64,000 nucleotides of DNA from Bacillota bacterium (GTDB lineage: Bacteria; Bacillota; Clostridia; Christensenellales; SZUA-584), in assembly GCA_023416745.1 (NCBI GenBank), contig JAEZHF010000039.1, positions 1-64,000 on the forward strand, read 5' to 3'. The first letter of the stretch is position 1, and each line of letters opens with the position of its first letter. The notes beneath the pieces are model-generated. The model had not been told where the DNA came from. It did not search any database and saw only the letters and a list, made by a program, of their open reading frames with translations. The position numbers and the translations under genes were made by a program. This document shows positions 56,038-64,000 of this stretch, in pieces.

Positions 56038-56913
56038 ATGAGCATGATTGAAAATCGGATTGTACTTGTGACGGGTGCGAGCTCGGGCATCGGAAAGGCG
56101 GCTGCGCAGCAGCTTGCAAAAGAGGGCTTCACGGTATTCGGCACGTCGCGCCGGGGCCGCTTTGAGACGGTGGGTCCGGACAGCGCTTCCTTTGTGTTGC
56201 TCCCGATGACGCTGGAGGACGAGACGACGATTCGGGACGCGGTACAGTATATACTGGAGCGTCACGGCCGCATCGACGTGCTCGTCAACGCGGCAGGGAG
56301 CGGTATAGCCGGGGCCATTGAGGAAACGTCCGCGGAGGAAGCGCGCGGGCAGTTCGACGTCTGCTTCTTCGGAATCGTACGGACGCTGAACCATGTACTG
56401 CCTGCCATGCGGGCGGCAAAGAGCGGGCTTGTCATCAACATCGGCTCTGTGGCGGCGTTTTTCCCGCTGCCGTTTCAGGCGATGTACAGCGCAGCGAAGG
56501 CAGCGCTGTATTCGATGACCTGCGCATTGCGCATGGAGCTAAAAGTATTCGGTATTCATGTGTGTCAAATTGAGCCCGGAGACGTGAAAACGAACTTTAC
56601 GCAACAGCGCGTCATCACTCAGAAGGCCAGAAACACCTCTTATCCTGTGATGTTCAGGCGGGCCTATTATGAGATGGTTCGCTCAGAGATGGCAGGGTAT
56701 GCGCCTGAGCGCTGCGCGAAGACAGTGCTCAAAGCGGTGCGTATGAAAAAGCCGCCGGCACGCCTGTGCGTGGATGTGTCATACAAGCTGCTGAGCATAT
56801 TGGCCGGCATACTGCCATGGGGTGTTGCAGAAAAAATCATTATGTCAATGTATCTGAAAAATGACCCGCCGCCGGGCTGGGATATGGATCACCGTATAGG
56901 AGGGCATGAATAG
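56038..56913 (+). CDS. Short-chain dehydrogenase/reductase
   Basis: The 291-residue classical SDR has the cofactor motif TGASSGIG (about 13-20), NAAG (about 86-89), catalytic Ser in INIGSVAAF and YSAAK (Tyr about 154, Lys 158). An Arg-rich segment after the second strand (SRRGRF) suggests NADP preference. The C-terminal extension (SILAGILPWGVAEKIIM) resembles membrane-associated SDRs acting on lipids or sterols, though substrate is unknown. The nitroreductase gene begins one base after its stop. Confidence 0.88.
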   Translation: MSMIENRIVLVTGASSGIGKAAAQQLAKEGFTVFGTSRRGRFETVGPDSASFVLLPMTLEDETTIRDAVQYILERHGRIDVLVNAAGSGIAGAIEETSAEEARGQFDVCFFGIVRTLNHVLPAMRAAKSGLVINIGSVAAFFPLPFQAMYSAAKAALYSMTCALRMELKVFGIHVCQIEPGDVKTNFTQQRVITQKARNTSYPVMFRRAYYEMVRSEMAGYAPERCAKTVLKAVRMKKPPARLCVDVSYKLLSILAGILPWGVAEKIIMSMYLKNDPPPGWDMDHRIGGHE

Positions 56914-56914
56914 C

Positions 56915-57430
56915 ATGGAATCATTGAAGGCGATAATGGAAAGGCGCAGCTGCCGGGTCTATCAGGACAGACCGGTTTCCAAGGAGACGATCGAGACGCT
57001 GCTCAAAGCGGGCATGGTGGCGCCGTCGGCGATGAACTCACAGCCGTGGGAGTTTCTTGTGATGCAGGATCCGGAAAAGAAGGCGGCGGCAGCAGATCTG
57101 GTTTCATACTGGAGCATGCTCAAAAAAGCGCCGCTCGGCATTTTGGTGATGGCTAACACGAACGGATACCGCGCATCCACCACTGAGTTTTTTGTGCAGG
57201 ACTGCGCACTCAGCGCGGGCAGCATACTGCTTGCGGCTCAGGCGATGGGCCTCGGAGGCGTGTATCTCGGGCTGTACCCCAAGCAGGCGGTCATGAGCAA
57301 GCTGCGGGCGATATACGGCATCCCCGAGCACATACTGCCGTTCGCGCTGTTGTCCATCGGGTATCCGGACAAACCGATGCAGCCGCACACTACGTTCCCC
57401 AAGCACAAGGTGCACCGGGATCAGTATTAG
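56915..57430 (+). CDS. Nitroreductase family protein
   Basis: The 171-residue protein has the nitroreductase fold motifs: MERRSCRVYQDRPV at the start, APSAMNSQPWEF for FMN binding, and a C-terminal GYPDKPMQP. It likely uses FMN and NAD(P)H to reduce nitro or quinone compounds; the exact donor and acceptor are not readable. ATG 56915 gives better spacing to AGGAGGG than the ATG at 56906. It is probably co-transcribed with the SDR gene. Confidence 0.87.
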   Translation: MESLKAIMERRSCRVYQDRPVSKETIETLLKAGMVAPSAMNSQPWEFLVMQDPEKKAAAADLVSYWSMLKKAPLGILVMANTNGYRASTTEFFVQDCALSAGSILLAAQAMGLGGVYLGLYPKQAVMSKLRAIYGIPEHILPFALLSIGYPDKPMQPHTTFPKHKVHRDQY

Positions 57431-57453
57431 TTAACTGATACAGTATCAATTAT

Positions 57454-57484
57454 AAAGGATGGCTTTTTGAGGCCATCCTTTTTT
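57454..57484. terminator. Bidirectional terminator
   Basis: AAAGGATGGC (57454-57463), eight-base loop, GCCATCCTTT (57472-57481), T-run. Serves the SDR/nitroreductase operon and the convergent chromate-transporter operon. Confidence 0.85.
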
Positions 57485-57502
57485 GCTGTACGGCTATTCT
57501 GT

Positions 57503-58084
57503 TTATATTCCCAGTACGCCAAAAAGCACGACGCCCAGCACACCCGCCGCAAGTATTACGATGATGGGCGAGACTTTAAACTTGATGATGGTGAAGCCGG
57601 ACGCCAGCGCAATGATGACGGAAGGGATGTCGATGCCGGACAGCAGCAACGGCCACTGGATGGCGGCGAGGCTCCCCACGCCCAGCAGCGCGGGCAGTGC
57701 CATCACCGCAGCAGCGGATGCGATCAGCCCGGTCACCACGGGGCGCAGGCCCCACATCGCGCGTTTGACAATGACGTTGTCCTCAAACTTAAAAAAGTAA
57801 CGCGCCAGCAGCGTGGCGATGATGAGAGACGGCAGCACGACAGCCACGGTGGCCACCACGCCGCCGAATACACCGCTCACCCTGACGCCCGCGAACGTGG
57901 CGGCGTTGATGGCGAAGGGCCCGGGCGTGATCTGCGAGATGGCGACGATATCCGCCACCTCGGCATGCGTCATCAGGCCGTGGGCCACCAGCTCGCTGTT
58001 GATCAGCGGCAGCATGGCATAGCCGCCGCCGATGGAAAACAGGCCGATCTTGAAGAATATCCACAGCAGCTCGAGGTATATCAT
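57503..58084 (-). CDS. Chromate transporter, single-domain subunit
   Basis: The 193-residue membrane protein is one CHR domain: LWIFFKIGLFSIGGGYAMLPLI near the start and the ISQITPGPFAINAATFAG block (about 57-74), with about five to six spans. Short CHR proteins come in adjacent pairs and work together, exporting chromate or another anion by proton coupling. Its start overlaps the stop of the second CHR gene by four bases. Confidence 0.88.
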   Translation of the reverse strand: MIYLELLWIFFKIGLFSIGGGYAMLPLINSELVAHGLMTHAEVADIVAISQITPGPFAINAATFAGVRVSGVFGGVVATVAVVLPSLIIATLLARYFFKFEDNVIVKRAMWGLRPVVTGLIASAAAVMALPALLGVGSLAAIQWPLLLSGIDIPSVIIALASGFTIIKFKVSPIIVILAAGVLGVVLFGVLGI

Positions 58085-58656
58085 GACGACTCTCCTCCGT
58101 CCGCTGTGGATTTTCTAATGCGCAATATGCCCAGTATGAGGCCAAAGACAATGCCGCCCAGTATCAGATAAATGCTGTTGACATCCAATATGAAGGACAG
58201 CAGGAACGCGAACGTGAAGGCCGCGACGGACAGCGCATCCTTATAGAACGGCTTCATGAAGCCGAGGAAGGCGGACACCAGCAATGCGACCACCGCCGCA
58301 CGGATGCCGCGCAGCGCGCCGGCCACGTAGGCATTGTCGTGCACAGCCTGATACAGGTAGGTGACCACGGTCAGCGTGATGAGTGAAGGAAGGGCGCTGC
58401 CCGCCACCGCGGCGAGAGCGCCCTTGATTTTACGCAGCTTATACCCGACCAGCACGCTGCAGTTAACAGCGATCGCACCGGGAACCGACTGGGACAGTGC
58501 AATCATATTGAGCATGTCCTCGTCGGAGATCCAGCCGTATCGTTCCACGTATTCCGCACGGAACAGCGGCACCATCGCATAGCCGCCGCCGAAGGTGAGT
58601 GCGCCGATCTTGAACATGGTGAGGAATATGCGCCACAGGCTGACCTTGTCTGACAT
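58081..58656 (-). CDS. Chromate transporter, single-domain subunit (paired)
   Basis: The 191-residue protein is the second CHR domain (FLTMFKIGALTFGGGYAMVPLF, IALSQSVPGAIAVNCSVLVGY). Start 58656 is used: its ATG overlaps the aconitase stop by one base (TGATG) and AGAAGGG lies upstream, while a longer frame runs inside aconitase. The two CHR genes plus aconitase form one overlapping operon, an unexpected pairing that hints at anion or citrate-related stress rather than chromate specifically. Confidence 0.87.
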   Translation of the reverse strand: MSDKVSLWRIFLTMFKIGALTFGGGYAMVPLFRAEYVERYGWISDEDMLNMIALSQSVPGAIAVNCSVLVGYKLRKIKGALAAVAGSALPSLITLTVVTYLYQAVHDNAYVAGALRGIRAAVVALLVSAFLGFMKPFYKDALSVAAFTFAFLLSFILDVNSIYLILGGIVFGLILGILRIRKSTADGGESS

Positions 58657-60587
58657 CAGTGACCCTTCTTTGTATGGTTGAGCAGCCCGCCGTCCCCCAG
58701 CACCTCTTTGAGCCGGCCTGACACCTCCAACCGCACGGGGAAAGAAAAGCCCTTGGTGGTGTCCGTGATCGTAAACTCGGTTGTACCGTCCACCTTGCTG
58801 CAAGCGTCCGTAATTTCCAGCGCGTCGCCCTGATCGATACGGTCATAGTCGGACTCATTCACGAAAACCAGCGGCAGAATGCCGGAATTGACCAAATTCG
58901 CCATATGAATGCGCGCGAAAGACTTGGTGATCACCCCGCGGATGCCCAGGTACAGCGGCACCAGCGCCGCATGCTCACGTGAGGAGCCCTGGCCGTAGTT
59001 GTGGCCTGCCACGAGGAAGCCACCGTTCTTGGCCTTGGCTCTGGCGGGGAAGGTGGCATCCACAGGGGCAAGGCAGTAGTCGGACAGGTACGGTATGTTG
59101 GAACGGTAGGGGAGCAGCTTCGCGCCGGACGGCATGATGTGGTCCGTTGTGATGTTGTCCTCCATTTTCAGCAGCACCTCGCCTGTCACGGTGTCCTCCA
59201 GCGTTTTACCCAGCGGGAACGGCTTGATGTTGGGCCCGCGTACGATGTCCGTTTCACCGTTTGCATCAGGAGCGGCGACGAGATTGTCGTTGATCAGGAA
59301 CGCATCCGGCATCACAATCGTCAGGGCATTCGCGGTAAGTCCGATGTCACGCGGGTCGGTCAGAACGCCGGTGAGCGCCGTTGCCGCCGCTGTCTCCGGG
59401 CTGACGAGATAGACGCCCGCGCTGGCCGTTCCCGAGCGGTTGTAGAAGTTGCGGTTAAACGTGCGTACAGACACTGCATCGGTGCGGGGAGCCTGTCCCA
59501 TGCCGATGCACGGACCGCAGCCGCATTCCAGTATGCGCGCGCCCGCATCGATGATGTCGGCCAGAGCGCCGTTTTCCGCCAGCATCGTCATTACCTGCTT
59601 GGAGCCGGGCGACAGCGTGAGGCTGACCTCCGGCGCGATGCTCTTGCCTTTGAGTATTGCGGCGACGCGCATCAGGTCGAGATAGGACGCGTTGGTGCAG
59701 CTGCCGATACACACCTGATCCACCTTGATGGGGCCGATCTCGCGTATGGTTTTCACGCTGTCCGGGCTGTGCGGCATCGCTGCCATGGGTTCCAGAATGG
59801 ACAGGTCTATGGTGATCGTCTCGTCGTAGACGGCGTCCGGCTCCGCAGAAAGCGGTACGAAATCCGCCTCGCGGCCCTGCGCCTTGAGGAAGGCGCGCGT
59901 CACGTCGTCGCTGGGGAATATCGAGGTGGTTGCGCCCAGCTCGGCACCCATATTGGTGATGGTGGCACGTTCGGGTACGGACAGTGTGGCGACGCCCTCG
60001 CCATAGTATTCTACGATACGGCCCACGCCGCCCTTCACACTGAGACGGCGCAGCACCTCGAGTATGATGTCCTTCGCGGACACTCCGAACGGGAGACTGC
60101 CTTTGAGCTCCACGCCGAGAATCTTGGGCATAGGGATATAGTACGCGCCGCCGCCCATCGCCACGGCCACGTCCAGACCGCCCGCGCCGATGGCGATCAT
60201 GCCGATACCACCGCCCGTGGGGGTGTGGCTGTCGCTGCCCAGCAGCGTTGCGCCCGGTACGCCGAAGCGCTCCAGGTTTACCTGATGGCAGATGCCGTTG
60301 CCCGGACGGCTGCAGTAGACGCCGTGCTTCCTGGCGACGGTTTCAATGTACTTATGGTCATCCGCGTTCTCGAAGCCGGACTGCAGCATGTTATGATCGA
60401 TATACGCGACGCTCTTTTTGGTCTTCACGCGCGGCACGCCCATCGCCTCAAACTGCAGATAGGCCATCGTGCCCGTGGAATCCTGCGTCAGCGTGTAGTC
60501 AATTTTGATGGAGATCTCTTCTCCAACCGTCATCGACCCGGAGACAAGGTGGTCTTTCAGTATCTTCTCAGCCAGTGTATTGCTCAC
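58656..60587 (-). CDS. acnA: Aconitate hydratase
   Basis: The 643-residue enzyme isomerises citrate and isocitrate. It has the [4Fe-4S] ligands in CIGSCTN and in ECGCGPCIG, the substrate-binding block GSDSHTPTGGGIGM, and the C-terminal swivel domain with GQGSSREHAALVP. The length is that of the short clostridial/mitochondrial-like form, not the 890-residue AcnA. GGAGGGG precedes the ATG. It is first in an operon with two chromate-transporter subunits. Confidence 0.94.
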   Translation of the reverse strand: MSNTLAEKILKDHLVSGSMTVGEEISIKIDYTLTQDSTGTMAYLQFEAMGVPRVKTKKSVAYIDHNMLQSGFENADDHKYIETVARKHGVYCSRPGNGICHQVNLERFGVPGATLLGSDSHTPTGGGIGMIAIGAGGLDVAVAMGGGAYYIPMPKILGVELKGSLPFGVSAKDIILEVLRRLSVKGGVGRIVEYYGEGVATLSVPERATITNMGAELGATTSIFPSDDVTRAFLKAQGREADFVPLSAEPDAVYDETITIDLSILEPMAAMPHSPDSVKTIREIGPIKVDQVCIGSCTNASYLDLMRVAAILKGKSIAPEVSLTLSPGSKQVMTMLAENGALADIIDAGARILECGCGPCIGMGQAPRTDAVSVRTFNRNFYNRSGTASAGVYLVSPETAAATALTGVLTDPRDIGLTANALTIVMPDAFLINDNLVAAPDANGETDIVRGPNIKPFPLGKTLEDTVTGEVLLKMEDNITTDHIMPSGAKLLPYRSNIPYLSDYCLAPVDATFPARAKAKNGGFLVAGHNYGQGSSREHAALVPLYLGIRGVITKSFARIHMANLVNSGILPLVFVNESDYDRIDQGDALEITDACSKVDGTTEFTITDTTKGFSFPVRLEVSGRLKEVLGDGGLLNHTKKGH

Positions 60588-60636
60588 AAACGCCCCTCCG
60601 ATTTATAAATTACTCATTCGATTCTACCTTTTGAAT

Positions 60637-60679
60637 AAAAAAAAATCAACTTGAATGCACAAAAAGCTGTGCAGTCAAG
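60637..60679 (-). terminator. Terminator of spoVT
   Basis: Minus strand CTTGACTGCAC (60669-60679), loop, GTGCATTCAAG (60650-60660), one mismatch, then a run of T at 60645-60637. Confidence 0.8.
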
Positions 60680-60701
60680 CTGACAAGAGATTTTTCATCT
60701 G

Positions 60702-61244
60702 TTACTGGGACATTTGCCGTCCCAGGAAAGCTGCTGCGGATTCTGCCGCTTTCTGCTCCGCGTCACCGATGCTGCCCGCGCCGCGTGAGATGATGGCCAC
60801 TGCACCGATGGGCTGGCCTTCCATCGAAATGGGAGCGATTACCTGTGCGGTGGTGAGGCCGGTGTCTTCACCGCTCACCAGCGGGATGGTGTTCGCGCCG
60901 TCCTTTCTTTGCACAGTCCGGGCATTGATGATTTCCTCCAGCGCGCTGCTGACAGGACGTTCGTAATAGTCACGTTTCTGTTCGCCGCTGGCAGCCAGCA
61001 CGGTGTCGCGGTCGGAGACGACCGCCGTCATGCCCAGTGTCTGCGACAGTGCTTCCGCAAAGTCCTGCGCGAATGCAGCGAGCTCGCCGATTGGGGAATA
61101 TTTCTTCAAAATGATGCCGCCTTCGCGATCCGTATATATCTCGAGCGGGTCGCCTTCCCGGATTCGGAGTGTTCGCCTGATTTCCTTGGGTATCACAATT
61201 CTGCCAAGCTCGTCGATGCGTCTGACGATACCTGTTGCTTTCAT
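60702..61244 (-). CDS. spoVT: Stage V sporulation protein T
   Basis: The 180-residue protein has an N-terminal AbrB-type swapped-hairpin DNA-binding domain (MKATGIVRRIDELGRIVIPKEIRRTL) and a C-terminal GAF-like domain (about 55-178). That length and layout identify SpoVT, the forespore regulator that modulates sigma-G genes. ATG 61244 follows AAGGAGG. A GCATA lies at about the -35 position, but the -10 (CAATAAC) fits sigma-G poorly. Confidence 0.93.
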   Translation of the reverse strand: MKATGIVRRIDELGRIVIPKEIRRTLRIREGDPLEIYTDREGGIILKKYSPIGELAAFAQDFAEALSQTLGMTAVVSDRDTVLAASGEQKRDYYERPVSSALEEIINARTVQRKDGANTIPLVSGEDTGLTTAQVIAPISMEGQPIGAVAIISRGAGSIGDAEQKAAESAAAFLGRQMSQ

Positions 61245-61390
61245 AAGCCATCCTCCTTCAATGTTGTGACTGGTTTTGCTGTTATTGTTTGTTAGAACGG
61301 TCAAATTATGCGCGTCACCCAAAAAATGAGATGCAACAAAAAAAGAGGGCCCGCTGTGCTAAAGCCCGCTTTTTCCAGTGCTGTACGTAT

Positions 61391-62071
61391 CTATTTTGCC
61401 TTTTTAAAGCAAAGGAACCAGTCGAGACAGTACGTGTCATCGTCCTGAGAATCCATCCGCTGCTGGGCGACGCCGCAGGAACCCGGCGGCGGCACGATCA
61501 CATCTTCGCCTGGCTGCCAGTTGGCCGGGGTCGCGATGCCTTCGGCGTCCGCTTTCTGCAGAGCCAGTATGATGCGCTTGATCTCGGCGAAGTTGCGGCC
61601 GGTTGAGGACGGGTAGTAGAGTATGCAGCGCACGACGGACTTGGGGTCGATGACGAACACGGCGCGCACGGCCTGCGTGTCCGAAGAGCTCGGTTGAATC
61701 ATGCCGTACTTCTTGGCCACATCCATCTTGATGTCCTCGATCAGCGGGAACTTCACCTCAACGTTTTTCATGCCCTTGTATTCGATTTTGTCCTTGATGG
61801 TACGCAGCCATGCGATGTGGGCAAAAAGGCTGTCGACAGAAAGGCCGATGAGCTCGGTGTTCATCGCTTTGAACTCATCCGCCATTGTGGCGAAGGTCAT
61901 GAACTCGGTGGTACAAACGGGTGTGAAGTCGGCCGGGTGGCTGAACAGTATCACCCATTTCCCTTCATAATCCTGCGGAAAGCTGATTTCTCCCTGAGTG
62001 GTCTTGGCGGTAAAGGCGGGGGCTTTGTCTCCGATGAGCGGCAGGTTGACGCAGTTGTTGTTCTCTTCCAT
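61391..62071 (-). CDS. Peroxiredoxin, Prx6-like with C-terminal cysteines
   Basis: The 226-residue protein starts at ATG 62071 (AAAGGAG upstream). The peroxidatic Cys53 lies in HPADFTPVCTTEF, and the Arg and Thr of the active site are present. The long C-terminal arm (PPPGSCGVAQQRM, then DDTYCLDWFLC) holds three more cysteines that could resolve the sulfenate, as in archaeal Prx6-type enzymes. It removes peroxides in the cytoplasm. Single gene. Confidence 0.9.
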   Translation of the reverse strand: MEENNNCVNLPLIGDKAPAFTAKTTQGEISFPQDYEGKWVILFSHPADFTPVCTTEFMTFATMADEFKAMNTELIGLSVDSLFAHIAWLRTIKDKIEYKGMKNVEVKFPLIEDIKMDVAKKYGMIQPSSSDTQAVRAVFVIDPKSVVRCILYYPSSTGRNFAEIKRIILALQKADAEGIATPANWQPGEDVIVPPPGSCGVAQQRMDSQDDDTYCLDWFLCFKKAK

Positions 62072-62219
62072 GTTAATAATACTCCTTTCAAATTTCGATC
62101 TCGAATTTGGTGCCATCACGCTGATACCAATATAAAGCAAAAGGAACGGAACTTTACGTGACAATGTTACCAAAATCAAAATTATTCGGAATAATTATTA
62201 ATAAATAAGAATTGGAGGA

Positions 62220-62474
62220 TTATTCTGCTTTGTCAGTCTGCTTTTCAGGTTTCGTTCCCTTGCTCTTCTTCTCCGCAAAGAACGAGGTGACGAAGGAGAC
62301 GAGCAGCAGAGCGAGAGCGGGGATGATCAATGGCAGATTATTATTGACCGGACAGACGCCGGCGGGAAGGTTCGCGCGGGCACTGATGATAAAGTAAAAC
62401 GCGACAGCAGCCAGCGCAGCGCCCAAACCAAAGGCTATGTTGGATACATATTTAAATAGCTTTCCTTTATTCAT
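62220..62474 (-). CDS. Small two-helix membrane protein, unknown function
   Basis: The 84-residue product has two membrane helices (about 11-31 and 46-66) separated by a short loop and a Lys/Glu-rich cytoplasmic tail (EKKSKGTKPEKQTDKAE). GGAAAG lies a few bases upstream of the ATG at 62474. No family recognised. Confidence 0.6.
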   Translation of the reverse strand: MNKGKLFKYVSNIAFGLGAALAAVAFYFIISARANLPAGVCPVNNNLPLIIPALALLLVSFVTSFFAEKKSKGTKPEKQTDKAE

Positions 62475-62660
62475 GCAGTCTCCAGTTGAGTTAACAAAGT
62501 GTATTTTATAAATATTATATCAACAAAAACCTTATATCACAAGGTTGTCGTCGAAGGCAAGCAGTTTCTTCCGCTTTGAAAATAAATTCTATGAATGAAA
62601 GTGTGGTCAACTGCTATTGAAAAGTGATAATATATATAAAACATCTTTTGGAGGTATCTT

Positions 62661-63071
62661 ATGTGCAATTGTTGTGCAGGTAAAATTACCGGTCTGGGAC
62701 ATATTGGCGTATTTGTGAAGGATATTGAGAAATCCATTGAGTTCTATACGGATGTGCTGTGCTTCGACTGCTACCATCGAGCGGAAGTATCGACTGATGA
62801 CGGTTCTATCTATATCGCGTTCGTAAAAAGCGGCACATGCGATATCGAACTGGTGCAGTTTCCGGTAACGCCCGAGAAGAAGGACGGTCCGGTGGACCAT
62901 ATCGCGATGGCGGTGGACGACATCGATGCTGTGCAGGCCCGCCTGACCGAAAAGGGTATCGCGTTTGAAACGGAAAGTCCGGTTCATCTGCCGCAGGTTT
63001 TTGACGGCTGCCGCTACATATTCTTCCGCGGTCCGGACGGCGAGCATCTTGAGCTTAACCAGCTGCTTTAA
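62661..63071 (+). CDS. VOC superfamily (glyoxalase-like) protein
   Basis: The 136-residue protein has the VOC fold pattern: LGHIGVFVKDIEKSIEFYTDVLCF, then DHIAMAVDDIDAVQARLTEKGI and FRGPDGEHLELNQL, with the likely metal ligands His (GHIG), His (DHIA) and Glu (HLEL). It may be a lactoylglutathione lyase-like or dioxygenase-like enzyme; substrate is unknown. Its N-terminus (MCNCCAGK) has three cysteines. GGAGG precedes the ATG. Confidence 0.82.
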   Translation: MCNCCAGKITGLGHIGVFVKDIEKSIEFYTDVLCFDCYHRAEVSTDDGSIYIAFVKSGTCDIELVQFPVTPEKKDGPVDHIAMAVDDIDAVQARLTEKGIAFETESPVHLPQVFDGCRYIFFRGPDGEHLELNQLL

Positions 63072-63607
63072 TTCAGGAAAGCGACCTCATAGTTTAAGTA
63101 AAGCGCAAAGCAGAGCCAGATGAGATACGGCACCAGCAGGTATGCCGCAGCTTTGCTTACACTGAAAACATCCGCGATCAGCAGCGCAGCGGTGATGACG
63201 GTAACAATCAGCACGAACAGCGCGCCGGCAGGGTTTTGCAGCCTGAAAAACGTATAGCTCCATAAAACATTCAGCACGCCGCTGGCTAAGTAAAGCAGCA
63301 GCGTGTTTTTATTTGTGTCGTTCCACAGCGGGAGAAACCCCTTAATAGCAGCATCAGGCTGGGTCGGAGCCGGGGCTTTGGGGCTGCTGGCGGACTTAAT
63401 GAGTACGATGGACAGCGATGATGCAAACAGCAGATACAGCACAGACCACGCAATGCTGAACGTAATGAGCGGCGGCTGCAGTGCGGGCAGGGTGAGTCCC
63501 TGATACCAGCTGGATGCGGTATCGGTGAACGCCCTGCCCAGCGTGACGACGATGGCCACGAACAGCACGGACAGCACGATTCGCAATGTTTTTCCCCACG
63601 CGGTCAT
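63068..63607 (-). CDS. TspO/MBR family membrane protein
   Basis: The 179-residue protein has five membrane helices with the TspO signatures SWYQGLTLPALQPP and FSIAWSVLYLLFA, plus an inserted Ala/Pro/Ser-rich loop (SSPKAPAPTQPD) between helices 2 and 3. TspO proteins bind tetrapyrroles and take part in stress responses. ATG 63607 is chosen for the GGGGGG site upstream. It overlaps the convergent VOC gene by four bases. Confidence 0.85.
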   Translation of the reverse strand: MTAWGKTLRIVLSVLFVAIVVTLGRAFTDTASSWYQGLTLPALQPPLITFSIAWSVLYLLFASSLSIVLIKSASSPKAPAPTQPDAAIKGFLPLWNDTNKNTLLLYLASGVLNVLWSYTFFRLQNPAGALFVLIVTVITAALLIADVFSVSKAAAYLLVPYLIWLCFALYLNYEVAFLN

Positions 63608-63672
63608 GATAATTCCCCCCATGCAAGAGTATATTCCAGTAGAGAATCTGTTATGTGCAGGGGAAGCGGGGT

Positions 63673-64000
63673 ATGACTTTGCGGCGTGGCTTTTGGTTGA
63701 CGGCAGCAATAATGATCGTGCTGGCCTGCTTTGCCGCAGGCGGAAGTTTGCCGGGCTATATAGGTCGGACGGAATCGCAGCCGGAGGTGCGCGTCAGCGA
63801 GCAGACGCTGTATTGCGGTAATGAACAAATTGTGCTGGATATAAGGTTACCCGTGGTGTCTGGGCTGGGGGACAGGAAACTGGAACGCGTGCTTAACGGT
63901 CGTCTGCGCGCGCAGGTGGATGCAGCACGCGCAGCGGCAGAATCTGAGGCGGCGACGCTCTGGCGCGAGGCGGAGCGTGACGGCTTTGAGCCGTGGCTGT
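63673..64000 (+). CDS. Exported protein, DUF4163/RsiV-like N-terminus (partial)
   Basis: From ATG 63673 the frame stays open to the window end (109 codons). It begins MTLRRGFWLTAAIMIVLACF, a signal peptide or anchor, followed by a segment LRLPVVSGLGDRKLERVLN-like (IRLPVVSGLGDRKLERVLNG), the opening pattern of DUF4163 as in PdaC and RsiV. The C-terminal part is outside. It starts inside the upstream leader of tspO, divergently. Confidence 0.6.
   Translation, partial: MTLRRGFWLTAAIMIVLACFAAGGSLPGYIGRTESQPEVRVSEQTLYCGNEQIVLDIRLPVVSGLGDRKLERVLNGRLRAQVDAARAAAESEAATLWREAERDGFEPWL

Noticed and set aside
59001..60608. 535-codon ORF antisense to aconitase
   Set aside because: Shadow frame; no ribosome site and no family features.

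Overview
The window looks like chromosomal DNA of a spore-forming, Gram-positive Clostridia-type bacterium of moderate-to-high GC. Evidence: SpoIIE, SpoVG, SpoVT, SpoIID-like and SleB-like proteins, CarD, a YacL-type PIN/TRAM protein, a T-box leader on ileS, strong SD sequences with frequent TTG/GTG starts, and consensus-grade sigma-H (spoVG) and sigma-G (DUF1540 pair) promoters. No rRNA, tRNA, prophage or CRISPR array was found.

Layout. 1-125: end of an IS256-type element, cut by the window edge. 220-792: xpt. 1042-10919: a sugar/polyol locus made of a membrane-anchored solute-binding protein, a YesM-type kinase and a YesN-type regulator, then an Rbs-type ABC transporter and a polyol dehydrogenase. 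11031-11275: a probable structured non-coding RNA. 11398-14852: a PII-like gene and a potABCD-type operon in which potA is intact, potB is frameshifted, potC has an in-frame amber codon and potD has lost its middle; about 580 bp without any intact gene follow. 15432-24025: DUF1540 pair, rho, a probably frameshifted membrane acyltransferase, yigZ-tyrS, spoVG, yacL and carD. 24318-32976: a tight cell-envelope/repair/regulation run (FHA, FtsW/RodA, class B PBP, uvrC, murB, PHP, rapZ, whiA, Crh-like HPr). 33079-37062: a broken small membrane gene, a D-aminoacylase, and the GGGtGRT/NifU-like pair of unknown function. 37397-44688: spoIIE, LUD protein, SleB-like hydrolase, and a SpoIID/SH3 protein. 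44757-44866: a DnaA-box cluster. 45343-48450: ileS with its T-box. 48885-55907: SelO, two lipoproteins of unknown function, an orphan NMT1-type binding protein behind a possible leader RNA, and a surface protein with Ig-like repeats. 56038-64000: SDR, nitroreductase, a split chromate transporter overlapping aconitase, spoVT, peroxiredoxin, VOC protein, TspO, and the start of a DUF4163-like protein.

Working together: the first 11 kb reads as sense-and-import for one carbohydrate, with GTATAA motifs upstream of both halves as candidate regulator sites. The 24-33 kb run couples peptidoglycan synthesis to division and catabolite signalling. Most appealing for novelty are the GGGtGRT/NifU-like pair, the ncRNA at 11.0 kb, the small antisense-strand RNA at 41.5 kb with a CCUCCU tract, the leader at 52.8 kb, the remote DnaA-box cluster, and the step-by-step decay of the pot operon. 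All product calls are from reading the sequence; no database search was run.
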